Notes: generated by a model from the sequence alone, not told the origin. Shown: positions 19,485-29,291, counted from the stretch's first letter. The stretch is 64,000 nt of DNA from Acidovorax sp. KKS102 (GCF_000302535.1 NC_018708.1:3906001-3970000), one strand, 5' to 3'. Numbers and translations are program-made.

Positions 19485-20218
19485 GCGGCTACTCCCACCG
19501 GCGTACTGGAGGCCGAGCCATCGACCCGCTCGCGCCATCGCCGCAGCAACGCAATCAGCACATTCAGCGCCAGCACCACGGCCAGCAGGATCATGCCCAG
19601 CGCCAGCGCCAGCGGCAGGTCTCCCTTGCTGGTCTCCAGCGCGATGGCGGTGGTCATCACCCGCGTGAAGCCGTCGATGTTGCCCCCCACGATCATCACC
19701 GCGCCCACCTCGGAGATGGCGCGGCCAAACGATGCGAGCAGCACGGTGAGCAGCGCATAGCGCTCGTCCCAGGCCAGCAGCAGGCTGCGCAGCAGCGGGC
19801 CCGCCCCCATGGAACGCAGTTGCTCGCCATGCGCGCGCTCGGCATCTTCCACCGTCTGGCGTGTGAGCGCGGTGACCACCGGCAGCACCAAGATGGCCTG
19901 CGCCAGCACCATGGCCTTGAAGCTGAACAGCCAGCCCAGCGAGCCCAGCGGCCCGCTGCGCGACAGCACCAGGTACACCACCAGCCCCACCACCACCGAC
20001 GGCACGGCCAGCAAGGTGTTGAGCACGGCCAGCACGGCGCCACGACCGGCGAAGCGAGCGACGCCCAACCACGCGCCCAGCACCAGGCCCACCCCGCAGG
20101 CCATCAGGCAGGCGGTGGCGCTGACGGACAAGGAGCGGCCCACGATGGTCCAGAGGACGGGGTCGGACGAGAGGGTGAGTTCAAGCGCTGTGGTCGCGCT
20201 TTCGGTGAGGGTGGACAT
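19481..20218 (-). CDS. tupB: Tungstate ABC transporter permease TupB
   Basis: 245 aa from ATG at 20218, with five to six transmembrane helices. The EAA-type cytoplasmic loop lies in EQLRSMGAGPLLRSLLLAWD, followed by FGRAISEVGAVMIVGGNI, which is conserved in TupB permeases. First gene of the operon; its start is 62 nt from the divergent ModE-PBP regulator, and the gap contains a ModE-like ATCG...CGAT box. Confidence 0.88.
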   Translation of the reverse strand: MSTLTESATTALELTLSSDPVLWTIVGRSLSVSATACLMACGVGLVLGAWLGVARFAGRGAVLAVLNTLLAVPSVVVGLVVYLVLSRSGPLGSLGWLFSFKAMVLAQAILVLPVVTALTRQTVEDAERAHGEQLRSMGAGPLLRSLLLAWDERYALLTVLLASFGRAISEVGAVMIVGGNIDGFTRVMTTAIALETSKGDLPLALALGMILLAVVLALNVLIALLRRWRERVDGSASSTPVGVAA

Positions 20219-20240
20219 GGGCCAGGGATCGGTTTGGGCT

Positions 20241-20270
20241 ATCGTAGGCACCCATCCAATATCCAGCGAT
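20241..20270. promoter_or_regulatory. candidate ModE-type operator between tupB and its regulator
   Basis: ATCG (20241-20244) and CGAT (20267-20270) bound a 30-bp element, with an inner ATAT-CCAGCG-ATAT dyad (20259-20272). E. coli ModE sites have ATCG and CGAT ends about 28 bp apart, so this is a reasonable operator for the divergent ModE-like regulator. The inner TATATA arms are poorly kept. Confidence 0.4.
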
Positions 20271-20280
20271 ATGAACTCCC

Positions 20281-21408
20281 GTGCATAGGGTCCAACTTCA
20301 TTACACACTCAGCCGGGACGCGGGCACTGCGCTCATCCGCAACCCGCTGCCCGAGCTGCTGCAGGCAGTGGCCGAGCGCGGCTCCATCTCAGGCGCCGCG
20401 CGCGCGCTGGACCTGTCCTACCGCCATGTCTGGGGCGCCCTCAAGCGCTGGGAAGACCAGCTGGGCGGCGAATTGATCATCTGGGGCAAGGGCCAGTCGG
20501 CGCAGCTCAGCGAGTTCGGCAGCAAGCTGCTGTGGGCCGAACGCCAGGCCCAGGCGCGCCTGGCGCCGCAGATTGCCGCGCTGCACGCCGACCTGGAGCG
20601 TGCATTTGCCGTGGCCTTCGACCCCAATGCCCACGTGCTCACCCTGTATGCCAGCCACGACGACGCACTGGCAGCGCTGCGCGCCCATGCCGCCACACAG
20701 ACCGATGTGGGCGCACTGCACCTCGACATCCGGTTCACTGGCAGCGTGGACGCCATCCGTGCGCTGAACGAGGGGCGCTGCACCCTGGCGGGCTTTCACA
20801 CCGTGGCCGATGCGGCTGCGCAGTCGCTCACGGCGCGCACCTACCAGCCGCTGCTTCAGCCCGGGCTGCACAAGATCATTGGCTTTGCGCAGCGCACCCA
20901 GGGGCTCATGGTGGCGCCCGGCAACCCGCTGGGCCTGCACAGCCTGGCCGATGTGGCCCGCACCGGCGCCCGCTTCATCAACCGGCCGCTGGGCTCGGGC
21001 ACGCGGGTGCTGCTGGACGACTTGCTGGCGCAGGCGGGCATGGACCCGGAGAGCATCGTGGGCTACGCCCTCAACGAACCCTCCCACACCGCCATTGCCC
21101 AGGCCGTGGCCGCAGGGGCGGCCGATGCGGGCATGGGCATCGAGCTGGCGGCCCGCGCGCGGGGGCTGGACTTTGTCCCCCTGGTGCACGAGCGCTACCA
21201 CCTGGCGTGCCTGAAAGACAGCCTGGACCAGCCTGCCACGCTGGCGCTGCGCAACCTGCTGCAAACCCCCGAGTGGCTGGCGCACATGGCCACGCTGCCG
21301 GGCTACAGCGCCTGGCACTGCGGCGAGGTGCTGCCCATGAGCACCGTGCTGCCGTGGTGGCAATTCGCGCGGAAAAAGCGCGCCTCAGCGCCTAGGAAGA
21401 AACCCTAA
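20281..21408 (+). CDS. ModE-type winged-helix regulator fused to a periplasmic-binding-protein-like domain
   Basis: 375 aa from GTG at 20281. N-terminal ModE-like HTH (about 20-95: LPELLQAVAERGSISGAARA, LDLSYRHVWGALKRWE). The rest (about 115-355) is a PBP-like domain (GLMVAPGNPLGLHSLADVA, RPLGSGTRVLLDDLL) in place of the usual molbindin domains. It probably senses molybdate, tungstate or Moco status and controls the divergent tup operon. The short gap makes mutual regulation likely. Confidence 0.85.
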   Translation: MHRVQLHYTLSRDAGTALIRNPLPELLQAVAERGSISGAARALDLSYRHVWGALKRWEDQLGGELIIWGKGQSAQLSEFGSKLLWAERQAQARLAPQIAALHADLERAFAVAFDPNAHVLTLYASHDDALAALRAHAATQTDVGALHLDIRFTGSVDAIRALNEGRCTLAGFHTVADAAAQSLTARTYQPLLQPGLHKIIGFAQRTQGLMVAPGNPLGLHSLADVARTGARFINRPLGSGTRVLLDDLLAQAGMDPESIVGYALNEPSHTAIAQAVAAGAADAGMGIELAARARGLDFVPLVHERYHLACLKDSLDQPATLALRNLLQTPEWLAHMATLPGYSAWHCGEVLPMSTVLPWWQFARKKRASAPRKKP

Positions 21409-21590
21409 TTGCTGCAGTTTTGATAGCTAAAGAATAAGCAGCCGCTGCGGGATAACACCGTCACGCTGCTGTCAGACTCCGCCTACAGTGCTCCGTAGAA
21501 TCGCGCCGTCGTCACAGCATGCCCAGCCCCAGCGCCCACCCGCGCGGGGGCTGGGCATCTCGCACACACAGCCTTTTTATTGGAGACACC

Positions 21591-22211
21591 ATGCAGGCTC
21601 TATTGAAGTTATCAAGAGGGATCGACTGGCTTAACACCCAGGTCGGCAAGTACGTGGTCTGGCTGATCCTGGCCTCCACGGTCATCAGCGGCGTGAACGC
21701 CGTGGTGCGCAAGGCGTTCAACATCAGCTCCAACGCCTTCCTGGAAGTGCAGTGGTACCTGTTTGCTGCGTCGTTCCTGCTGGCAGCAGGCTACACGCTG
21801 CTGCAGGGCGAGCATGTGAAGGTGGACGTGATCTCGAGCCGCTTTTCCAAGCGCACGCAGATCTGGATCGACGTGTTCGGCTACATCGTCTTCCTCACGC
21901 CCATGTGCCTGGCCGTGCTCTGGTACGGGGTTCCGTTCTTCACGCGCGCTCTCGCGTCGGGCGAAATGTCCAACAACGCGGGCGGCCTGATCCGCTGGCC
22001 TGTGTACCTGATGATGCCCCTGGGCTTCACGCTGCTGTGGCTGCAAGGCATCTCTGAACTCATCAAGCGCCTGGGCTTCCTGCAAGGCCTGATCGAAGAC
22101 CCGACGGTCAAGAAGGTCGAAAAGACGGCCGAGGAAGAACTGGCTGAATCCATCCGCAACCTGGCCGAAGCGGCCAAGGGCAATGGCAAGAACAAGGCCG
22201 AGGCCCACTGA
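21591..22211 (+). CDS. dctQ: TRAP transporter small permease (DctQ)
   Basis: 206 aa from ATG at 21591, with TGGAGA upstream; longer frames start before the ribosome site. Four transmembrane helices (about 18-38, 52-72, 92-112, 138-158) and the EVQWYLFAASFLLAAGYTL segment typical of DctQ. The C-terminal 45 residues are charged and helical. With DctM it moves an organic acid using the sodium or proton gradient. dctM follows after 14 nt. Confidence 0.9.
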   Translation: MQALLKLSRGIDWLNTQVGKYVVWLILASTVISGVNAVVRKAFNISSNAFLEVQWYLFAASFLLAAGYTLLQGEHVKVDVISSRFSKRTQIWIDVFGYIVFLTPMCLAVLWYGVPFFTRALASGEMSNNAGGLIRWPVYLMMPLGFTLLWLQGISELIKRLGFLQGLIEDPTVKKVEKTAEEELAESIRNLAEAAKGNGKNKAEAH

Positions 22212-22225
22212 GCGGAGCACACACC

Positions 22226-24013
22226 ATGGAATTTATTGCCCACAACCTCGCCCCGATCATGTTCGCGGGGCTCATCTGCTTCTTGCTGGTCGGCTTCCCC
22301 GTCGCGTTCAGCCTGGGCGCCTGCGGACTGTTCTTCGCCTTCATCGGCATCGAACTCAACGTGCTGCCCGAAGCCCTGCTGCAAGCCGTGCCGCTGCGCA
22401 TCTTCGGCATCATGCAGAACGACACCCTGCTGGCCATTCCGTTCTTCACGCTCATGGGGCTCATATTGGAGCGAAGCGGGATGGCGGAAGACCTGCTGGA
22501 CACCATTGGTCAGCTGTTTGGCCCCATCCGCGGTGGCCTGGCTCTGGCCGTGATCTTCGTGGGCGCGCTGCTGGCAGCCACCACGGGCGTGGTGGCCGCA
22601 TCGGTGATCTCGATGGGCCTGATCTCGCTGCCCATCATGCTGCGCTATGGCTATGACCGCCGGCTGGCTGCGGGCGTGATTGCTGCGTCCGGCACGCTCG
22701 CACAGATCATTCCGCCGTCGCTGGTGCTGATCATCATTGCCGACCAGATGGGTCGCAGCGTGGGCGACATGTACAAGGGCGCCTTCCTGCCCGGCCTGAT
22801 GCTCACCGGCTTCTATGCGCTGTACGTCATCCTGCTGGCGATCTTCAAGCCCCAATGGGTGCCTGCCATCCCTCCCGAAGCCCGTACGCTGCGTGACGAA
22901 AACGGCAAGAGTGGCGTGACCTCCCTGCTGGTGCTGACCGGCATCTGCGTGGCCGCCTCGATGTATGTGGCCAAGAACATGGCCGCCCTGCACACCTGGT
23001 GGTCGGGCGAGACGGTGGAACGCGTGGCGCTGGACGAAACCATCGTCGTGGCCATGTGCTTTGGCGTGGCCCTGGCCTTCGTGGTCGCCAGCGTCAACAA
23101 GATCACCCGCCTGGGCCTGCTGTCCAAGGCGGCGGAACGCGTGACGTTCGTGCTGATCCCCCCGCTGCTGCTGATCTTCCTGGTGCTGGGCACCATCTTC
23201 CTGGGCGTTGCAACCCCCACCGAAGGCGGCGCCATGGGCGCACTGGGCGCGGGCATCATGGCCATCATCCGTGGTCGCCTGAGCTTCTCGCTGCTCAAGC
23301 AGGCAGTCACCACCACCACCAAGCTGTCGTGTTTTGTGGTGTTCATCCTGGTGGGCGCGACCATGTTCGGCCTGACCTTCCAGGGCGTGGACGGCCCGCT
23401 GTGGGTGGAACACCTGCTGACCGGCCTGCCTGGTGGACAGCTGGGCTTCCTGATCGTCGTGAACATCATGGTGTTCTTCCTGGCGTTCTTCCTGGACTTC
23501 TTTGAGCTGTCCTTCATCGTGGTGCCGCTGCTGGCCCCGGTGGCCAACAAGCTGGGCATCGACCTGATCTGGTTCGGGGTGCTGCTGGCCGTGAACATGC
23601 AGACCTCGTTCATGCACCCACCGTTCGGCTTCGCGCTGTTCTACCTGCGCAGCGTGGCCCCGGCGAAGGAGTACCTCGACAAGGTCACCAAGAAGATGAT
23701 TGCGCCGGTGACCACGCCGCAGATCTACTGGGGTGCCATCCCATTCCTGATCATCCAGTTGATGATGGTGGGCCTGATCATCGCCTTCCCTGGGATCGTC
23801 TCCAGCGGGCTGGACAAAGCCGAGGTCTACGACCTGGACAAGGTGCGCATGGAAATGGAAGCCACCATGCCCGATGCGGCCGGAGCCCCCGAGGCCACCG
23901 ACCCCACCGCAGGCATGGAAGGTGCCAGCGCGGCCCCTGGCGACGCTGCAGCCCCTGCAGCAGACGACCCGCTCAAGGCCCTGCAAGACTCGATGGCCAA
24001 CGAGAAGAAGTGA
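22226..24013 (+). CDS. dctM: TRAP transporter large permease (DctM)
   Basis: 595 aa, longer than the usual 425-450 aa. A roughly 100-residue insertion follows helix 6 (about 215-305), and a 60-residue Ala/Pro/Glu-rich tail ends the protein. Conserved ATTGVVAASVISMGLISLP and TPTEGGAMGALGAG blocks are present, and about twelve transmembrane helices are expected. Followed by a strong intrinsic terminator. The binding protein (dctP) is encoded on the other strand, convergent. Confidence 0.92.
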   Translation: MEFIAHNLAPIMFAGLICFLLVGFPVAFSLGACGLFFAFIGIELNVLPEALLQAVPLRIFGIMQNDTLLAIPFFTLMGLILERSGMAEDLLDTIGQLFGPIRGGLALAVIFVGALLAATTGVVAASVISMGLISLPIMLRYGYDRRLAAGVIAASGTLAQIIPPSLVLIIIADQMGRSVGDMYKGAFLPGLMLTGFYALYVILLAIFKPQWVPAIPPEARTLRDENGKSGVTSLLVLTGICVAASMYVAKNMAALHTWWSGETVERVALDETIVVAMCFGVALAFVVASVNKITRLGLLSKAAERVTFVLIPPLLLIFLVLGTIFLGVATPTEGGAMGALGAGIMAIIRGRLSFSLLKQAVTTTTKLSCFVVFILVGATMFGLTFQGVDGPLWVEHLLTGLPGGQLGFLIVVNIMVFFLAFFLDFFELSFIVVPLLAPVANKLGIDLIWFGVLLAVNMQTSFMHPPFGFALFYLRSVAPAKEYLDKVTKKMIAPVTTPQIYWGAIPFLIIQLMMVGLIIAFPGIVSSGLDKAEVYDLDKVRMEMEATMPDAAGAPEATDPTAGMEGASAAPGDAAAPAADDPLKALQDSMANEKK

Positions 24014-24059
24014 TCGGATGAACCCTCAGGGCTGTTGACCAGCCCTTGAAACCAAAGAA

Positions 24060-24092
24060 GCCCCGGCAGATAGCGTCTGCCGGGGCTTTTTT
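24060..24092 (+). terminator. intrinsic terminator after dctQM
   Basis: Stem GCCCCGGCAGA (24060-24070), loop TAGCG, stem TCTGCCGGGGC (24076-24086), then TTTTTT. Perfect 11-bp GC-rich hairpin, 46 nt after the dctM stop. Confidence 0.92.
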
Positions 24093-24413
24093 CATGGGCT
24101 TGTCTCGTGCAGCGCGTAGCCGAAGGCAACGCTGCCAACAGGCGACCCATCGTCCTACCTACAACCCAAGGAGCCAATTCACGCTGATCCGACCAGTCTC
24201 ACAGCACACAGGCCGCTACGCCTTGAGGTGTTGCCCTCAGCGGACCACTGAACCCGCTGGCAAGCGTCTACCGAGCGATCGCGCAAACATGCCGATCACA
24301 GCAACAGAGGCGACACCTTGAGCCCCAGCCGACCGAATATCGCGTGAGACCCAGCAGCGTCTCCTGCCCCGCAGCACCTCGGTATCGAGCATCCAACCCC
24401 CATACACCAGACG
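24093..24413. other. 320-bp intergenic stretch between convergent TRAP genes, nothing recognised
   Basis: Between the dctQM and dctP terminators there is no ORF with a plausible ribosome site or recognisable protein pattern on either strand, and no tRNA or repeat that I can identify. Both flanking genes end towards it, so it is probably non-coding. Confidence 0.5.
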
Positions 24414-24414
24414 C

Positions 24415-24447
24415 AAAAAAACCCGCCAGGCGAACCGGGCGGGTTTT
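24415..24447 (-). terminator. intrinsic terminator of dctP
   Basis: Read on the minus strand: AAAACCCGCC, a 10-nt loop, GGCGGGTTTT followed by further T residues (the plus strand shows a run of seven A at 24415-24421). It lies 40 nt beyond the dctP stop. Confidence 0.88.
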
Positions 24448-24487
24448 CTGATCGACATGCCCTGCGGCTTGCGCCGCAGCGGGGCCA

Positions 24488-25570
24488 TCAGATCTTCTGT
24501 GCGGACATGAAGGTGTCGTAGCGGGCTTCAGCAAAGCGGAACCAGAGGATCTGGTCGCGCTGGAAGGCACGCATGTCGGCGTAGATCTTCTTCCACTCGG
24601 GGCTCTTGGCGTCGTTCTCGGCGAACACTTCCATCGAAGCCTTGAACGAAGCGTCCATCACGGCTTGCGAGAAAGGCAGCACCTTGGTCTTGGCGGCCAC
24701 GAGCTGCTTCAGGGCCGTGGGGTTCAGCGCGTCGTACTTGGCCAGCATGTCCACGTGGGCCACATTGGTAGCGGCTTCGATGATGGCCTTGTTCTCAGCC
24801 GACAGGCCGTCAAACGCCTTCTGGTTGACGAAGAAGTCCACTTCAGGACCGCCTTCCCACCAGCCGGGGTAGTAGTAGAACGGAGCGACCTTGTTGAAGC
24901 CCAGCTTCTGGTCGTCGTAAGGACCCACCCACTCGGCAGCGTCCAGCGTGCCCTTTTCGAGGGCTTGGTAGATTTCGCCGCCAGGGATGCTCTGGGGCAC
25001 TGCACCCAGCTTCTGCATCACTTCACCGATCAGGCCGCCGCCCAGGCGCATCTTCATGCCCTTGAAGTCGGCAGGCGACTTGATTTCCTTGCGGAACCAG
25101 CCACCCATCTGCGTGCCGGTGTTGCCACCTGCAAAGCTGATCATGTTGAAGCCGCCGTAGAACTCGTTCATGAGTTTGCGGCCATTGCCGTGCAACATCC
25201 AGGCGTTCATCTGGCGGGCATTGAAGCCGAAAGGCACTGCCGAGCCCAGCGCGAAAGCGGGGTTCTTGCCGTAGAAGTAGTAAGGCACGGTGTGTGCCAT
25301 TTCCACGGTGCCTTGCTGCACGCCGTCCACCACGCCGAAGGGAGGCATCAGCTCGCCACCAGCGTGCACGGAGATTTCAAACTTGCCACCCGACATGGCC
25401 TTGACGGCCTTGGAGAACACATCAGCGCCGCCATAGATGGTGTCCAGCGACTTGGGGAAGCTGGAGGCCAGACGCCAGCGAATGGCAGCCTGGGCGTGGA
25501 CGGCGGGCGCAGCGCCTGCAGCCAGCACACCGGCGATGCCAGCGTGCTTGATGATTGAACGACGATCCAT
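24488..25570 (-). CDS. dctP: TRAP transporter substrate-binding protein (TakP-like, alpha-keto/hydroxy acid)
   Basis: 360 aa from ATG at 25570, with GGAGAG upstream. The signal peptide DRRSIIKHAGIAGVLAAGAA resembles a Tat signal (twin Arg 3-4) ending near AVHAQA. The mature part carries the TakP/lactate-binding TRAP pattern: RLGGGLIGEVMQKLGAVPQS, DAAEWVGPYDDQKLGF and YYYPGWWEGGP. The ligand is therefore probably a 2-oxo acid or lactate, possibly cation-bridged. Encoded convergently to dctQM, with each side having its own terminator, so binding protein and permease are transcribed separately. Confidence 0.88.
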   Translation of the reverse strand: MDRRSIIKHAGIAGVLAAGAAPAVHAQAAIRWRLASSFPKSLDTIYGGADVFSKAVKAMSGGKFEISVHAGGELMPPFGVVDGVQQGTVEMAHTVPYYFYGKNPAFALGSAVPFGFNARQMNAWMLHGNGRKLMNEFYGGFNMISFAGGNTGTQMGGWFRKEIKSPADFKGMKMRLGGGLIGEVMQKLGAVPQSIPGGEIYQALEKGTLDAAEWVGPYDDQKLGFNKVAPFYYYPGWWEGGPEVDFFVNQKAFDGLSAENKAIIEAATNVAHVDMLAKYDALNPTALKQLVAAKTKVLPFSQAVMDASFKASMEVFAENDAKSPEWKKIYADMRAFQRDQILWFRFAEARYDTFMSAQKI

Positions 25571-25814
25571 GAGGTTCTCTCCGATATATTGATTGCAAAA
25601 CTTGGTGCGCACGCGTTGTGCGCGGCTCACCAAGGACATGTTTCAGCCGGAACCATTGTAGGAACATGACCCCCAGGACTTTTGCGGGTTTTCCCGCGAA
25701 ATTCCGGCCTCAACACACACCTTCAGGGTTCTGCAAGCATCTGCGCGACAGCAGTGCGAAAGCCCTCACGGAACCCACGGCCAGCGCGACGCGCTGCCCG
25801 CAGCCCGACTCCGT

Positions 25815-27710
25815 TCAGCCCGCGTTGCCAGGCAAAAACCGGGCGGTAATCGATGCACGGATGCCCGCCGCATCCAGCCCTTGCAGCGCCAGCAACTTGG
25901 CCGGGTCGCCATGTTCGATGAAGACATCGGGCAGCCCCAGCTGCAGCACGGGGCGCACGATGCCCATGGCGTTGAGCGCCTCGGTCACTGCACTGCCCGC
26001 ACCACCCATGATGGCGCCCTCTTCCACCGTCACAAGCGCATCGTGGCGCTCCGCCACTTTGCGCAGCAAGGCTTCGTCAATGGGCTTGGCCCAGCGCATG
26101 TTGACCACGGTGGCATCCAACGCCTCGCCCACTTCGAGCGCGGGGTACAGCAAGGTGCCAAATGCCAGGATGGCAATGCGGGGCGCCTTGCCGTCGGCCT
26201 CGCCCTTGCGCTCACGGCGGATCTCGCCCTTGCCGAACGGCAGACCGTCGAGCGCTGCAAGCGGCGCCACACCTGCGCCGCTGCCGCGCGGGTAACGCAC
26301 GGCCACGGGGTGATCCTGCTCAAACGCACTGCTGAGCAACTGTCGGCACTCGCGCTCGTCGGCGGGACAGGCCATGCTCATGTTCGGAATGCAGCGCACG
26401 AACGGGATGTCGTAAGCGCCTGCATGCGTGGCACCGTCAGCGCCCACCAGGCCCGCGCGGTCCAGCGCAAACACCACGGGCAGGTTCTGCAGGGCCACGT
26501 CGTGAATCAACTGGTCGTAGCCGCGCTGCAAAAAGGTGGAGTAGATGGCCACCACAGGCTTCACGCCTTCGCAGGCCATGCCTGCTGCAAATGTGACGGC
26601 ATGCTGCTCGGCGATGCCCACGTCGTAGTAGCGGTCCGGAAAGCGCTTTTCAAACTCGACCATGCCCGAGCCCTCGCGCATGGCCGGGGTGATGCCCACG
26701 AGCCGCGGGTCTTGCGCCGCCATGTCGCACAACCACTGGCCGAACACCTGGGTGAACGTCTGCTTGGGGGGCGTGGCAGGCTTGGTCAGGCCCACGCTGG
26801 GGTCGAACTTGCCGGGGCCGTGGTAGGCCACGGGGTCGGCCTCGGCCAGCTTGTAGCCCTGGCCCTTCTTGGTGACCACGTGCAGGAACTGCGGGCCCTT
26901 CAGGCTCTTGATGTTCTCCAGCGTAGGGATCAGCGAGTCGAGGTCGTGCCCGTCGATGGGGCCGATGTAATTGAAGCCGAATTTCTCGAACAGCGTGGCG
27001 GGCACCACCATGCCCTTGGCCTGCTGCTCGAAGCGCTTGGCAAATTCGAGCAGGGGCGGCACCGGGCGCAGCACGGTTTTGCCCACGTTCTTGGCGGCGG
27101 CATAAAACTGCCCGCTCATCAGCTGCGCAAGGTAGCGGTTGAGAGCGCCCACAGGGGGGCTGATGCTCATGTCGTTGTCGTTCAGCACCACCAGCAGGTT
27201 GCAGTCGGCCACGCCCGCGTTGTTGAGCGCCTCAAACGCCATGCCAGCGCTCATCGCGCCATCACCAATGATGGCCACCGCATGGCGGTTGTCGCCCTTG
27301 CGCTTGGCGGCCAGTGCCATGCCCAAGGCTGCCGAGATGCTGGTGCTGGAATGCGCCGTGCCAAAGGTGTCGTAGACGCTCTCGGCGCGCTGCGGAAAGC
27401 CCGAGATACCGCCCAGCTGGCGCAGCGTGTGCATGCGGTCGCGGCGGCCGGTCAGGATCTTGTGCGGGTAGGTTTGGTGGCCCACGTCCCACACCAGGCG
27501 GTCTTCCGGGGTGTTGAAGACATGGTGCAAGGCCACGGTCAGCTCCACCGTGCCCAGGTTGGAGCTGAGGTGGCCACCGGTCTGCGACACGCTCTGCAGC
27601 ACGAACTCGCGCAACTCGGTCGCCAGCACCTTGAGGTCAGCGCGCGAGAGCCGACGCAGGTCTGCCGGGTCATTGATGGTCTGCAGCAAGGGAAAGGGTG
27701 TCGTGGACAT
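25815..27710 (-). CDS. dxs: 1-deoxy-D-xylulose-5-phosphate synthase
   Basis: 631 aa, full length for DXS. Thiamine diphosphate motif [18 protein letters not shown] (about 150-167), transketolase-like pyrimidine domain with [18 protein letters not shown], and C-terminal transketolase domain. Condenses pyruvate with glyceraldehyde 3-phosphate, the first step of the MEP isoprenoid pathway. It follows ispA after 91 nt that contain a dispersed repeat, in the common proteobacterial order xseB-ispA-dxs. Confidence 0.97.
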   Translation of the reverse strand: MSTTPFPLLQTINDPADLRRLSRADLKVLATELREFVLQSVSQTGGHLSSNLGTVELTVALHHVFNTPEDRLVWDVGHQTYPHKILTGRRDRMHTLRQLGGISGFPQRAESVYDTFGTAHSSTSISAALGMALAAKRKGDNRHAVAIIGDGAMSAGMAFEALNNAGVADCNLLVVLNDNDMSISPPVGALNRYLAQLMSGQFYAAAKNVGKTVLRPVPPLLEFAKRFEQQAKGMVVPATLFEKFGFNYIGPIDGHDLDSLIPTLENIKSLKGPQFLHVVTKKGQGYKLAEADPVAYHGPGKFDPSVGLTKPATPPKQTFTQVFGQWLCDMAAQDPRLVGITPAMREGSGMVEFEKRFPDRYYDVGIAEQHAVTFAAGMACEGVKPVVAIYSTFLQRGYDQLIHDVALQNLPVVFALDRAGLVGADGATHAGAYDIPFVRCIPNMSMACPADERECRQLLSSAFEQDHPVAVRYPRGSGAGVAPLAALDGLPFGKGEIRRERKGEADGKAPRIAILAFGTLLYPALEVGEALDATVVNMRWAKPIDEALLRKVAERHDALVTVEEGAIMGGAGSAVTEALNAMGIVRPVLQLGLPDVFIEHGDPAKLLALQGLDAAGIRASITARFLPGNAG

Positions 27711-27718
27711 TGACTATT

Positions 27719-27760
27719 CTTTTGATAGCTACCAGCGCAAGAGATTCAAGCACTGGCAGG
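27719..27760. repeat. dispersed inverted repeat, copy 3
   Basis: Between ispA and dxs: GATAGCTACCAGCGCAAGAG (27724-27743) followed by the degenerate right arm CAAGCACTGGCAGG (27747-27760). Same family as the copy at 30502. Confidence 0.6.
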
Positions 27761-27801
27761 CATTTGGACATTCATGGAGTCGCAAAGGACCAGGGCCGGG
27801 C

Positions 27802-28776
27802 TCAGTGCGAGCGGCGCACGACCATGTCCGCCAGAGCTGCCAGGGCACGGGTGTCGGGCAGGCCACTGCGCCCCAGCGCTGCATGGGCCTCGGCCAGCAG
27901 TTCCTGCGCGTAAGCCTGCGCACGCTCCAGACCAAGCAACGAGACGTAGGTGGGTTTGTCTGCGGCCGCGTCCTTGCCAGCCGTTTTCCCCAGGGTGGCA
28001 GAGTCCGCCACCACATCCAGGATGTCGTCCACCACCTGGAACGCCAGCCCCATGGCAGCGCCGTAGTCGGACAGTGCCTGGTAGGCAGCGGGCGCCGCGT
28101 GCCCGCACAGGGCCCCCATGAGCACGCTGCCCTGAAGCAAGGCGCCCGTCTTGAGGCGGTGCATCTGGCGCAGTTGCACCTCGGTCAGCGCCACGCCCAC
28201 GCTGGCCAGGTCAATCGCCTGGCCACCCGCCATGCCGGCCGAGCCCGCAGCCCGCGCGAGCAGCCGGCACAGGGCCGCCTGCGTGGCGGCGGGGATCAAC
28301 GTGTTGTCGGGGGTCAGCAGTTCAAACGCGAAGGCCTGCAGTGCGTCGCCCGCCAGCAGGGCCTGGGCTTCGCCAAACTGCACATGCACGGTGGGCTTGC
28401 CACGGCGCAGCACGTCGTTGTCCATGCAGGGCATGTCGTCGTGGACCAGCGAATAGGCGTGGATCAGCTCCACCGCGCACGCGGCCCGCAAGGCGGCTTC
28501 ATCCAAAGCTCCTAGAACCGCCGCGCCCTCAGGTGCGGCGGAATCCGAGGAACCGCTGAGTGCCGCCTCGTACGCAGCCAAAACCAGCAGGGGCCGCAGG
28601 CGCTTGCCGCCATCCAGCACGGCGTAACGCATGGCGTCGCCCAGCCCTGCAGGAGCGCCGTCGCCCACCCACAAGGACAGCGCCTGCTCCACACGGGCGA
28701 GGTGATTCTGGCTCCAGAGATTCGTATCCAGGGGCGGGTTCAACACCGTCGAGGAAGTCATCGGAAATGCGCTCAT
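27802..28776 (-). CDS. ispA: Farnesyl diphosphate synthase (short-chain prenyltransferase)
   Basis: 324 aa from ATG at 28776, which overlaps the xseB stop (ATGA); ATGs at 28788 and 28761 are alternatives. First aspartate-rich motif [10 protein letters not shown] (DDxxxxD) and second motif VVDDILDV are intact, with the upstream [11 protein letters not shown] segment. Produces the C15 precursor for ubiquinone side chains and undecaprenol. A small insertion ([16 protein letters not shown]) precedes the [18 protein letters not shown] helix. Confidence 0.95.
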   Translation of the reverse strand: MSAFPMTSSTVLNPPLDTNLWSQNHLARVEQALSLWVGDGAPAGLGDAMRYAVLDGGKRLRPLLVLAAYEAALSGSSDSAAPEGAAVLGALDEAALRAACAVELIHAYSLVHDDMPCMDNDVLRRGKPTVHVQFGEAQALLAGDALQAFAFELLTPDNTLIPAATQAALCRLLARAAGSAGMAGGQAIDLASVGVALTEVQLRQMHRLKTGALLQGSVLMGALCGHAAPAAYQALSDYGAAMGLAFQVVDDILDVVADSATLGKTAGKDAAADKPTYVSLLGLERAQAYAQELLAEAHAALGRSGLPDTRALAALADMVVRRSH

Positions 28777-29015
28777 TCCTGGTTCCATGGTTGCAGCTGG
28801 CCGTCGTCCAGCACCTTGATCTGGTCCTGCACGGCATCGAGCCGGTGGCGGCAAAACGCCAGCAAGGTGGCGCCGCGCTGGTAGCCCGCCAGCATCTGGT
28901 CCAGCGGCAACTGGCCCGATTCAATGCGGGCCACGAGTTGCTCCAGCTCCTCCAGGGCCGCCTCGTAGCTGGCAGGTTCGGCGGGAGGAGCAGGGGTTGC
29001 GGGGGCCTTGGGCAT
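28773..29015 (-). CDS. xseB: Exodeoxyribonuclease VII small subunit
   Basis: 80 aa. The conserved core [20 protein letters not shown] followed by [16 protein letters not shown] and a C-terminal helix is diagnostic of XseB. It binds the catalytic XseA subunit, encoded elsewhere. First gene of xseB-ispA-dxs, as in many proteobacteria. An Ala/Pro-rich N-terminus precedes the core. Confidence 0.95.
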   Translation of the reverse strand: MPKAPATPAPPAEPASYEAALEELEQLVARIESGQLPLDQMLAGYQRGATLLAFCRHRLDAVQDQIKVLDDGQLQPWNQE

Positions 29016-29172
29016 GGAGGGGGCGGCAGTGCGCGGGTGAAAAACCGGTGATTTTAGGCGCAGCGCTGTGGCGCCCGTGTCAGACAGCGGCCGATCCGTG
29101 GGAGGCCTCTATTTTTGATGGAACCGGTGTTTTCTATTCACGTAGCGGGGGTGCGGGAATAACCCCACCGCC

Positions 29173-29224
29173 TATAATCCCATTCCCGTCGAGCCGGCTA
29201 CCCACCCTAGCCGGTTTTCTTTTT
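29173..29224 (+). promoter_or_regulatory. promoter -10 and terminator-like leader hairpin before the Rieske gene
   Basis: TATAAT at 29173-29178 is followed, about 15 nt later, by a hairpin CCGGCTA (29194-29200), loop CCCACCC, TAGCCGG (29208-29214), and then TTTTCTTTTT (29215-29224). This is an intrinsic terminator in the 5 prime leader, 67 nt before the start codon of the oxygenase gene. No good -35 box was seen. Attenuation, or termination of a very short RNA, is the obvious inference. Confidence 0.55.
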
Positions 29225-29291
29225 CCAGATGCGCCTTCGCCGGCGCACCTCCCGCACTCTCTCTGTGGGGAGTCTTTAGGTCAGGTCACCC

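Noticed and set aside
21881..23986. 701-codon minus-strand frame opposite dctM
   Set aside because: His/Gln/Asp-rich antisense frame created by codon bias of a membrane protein gene.
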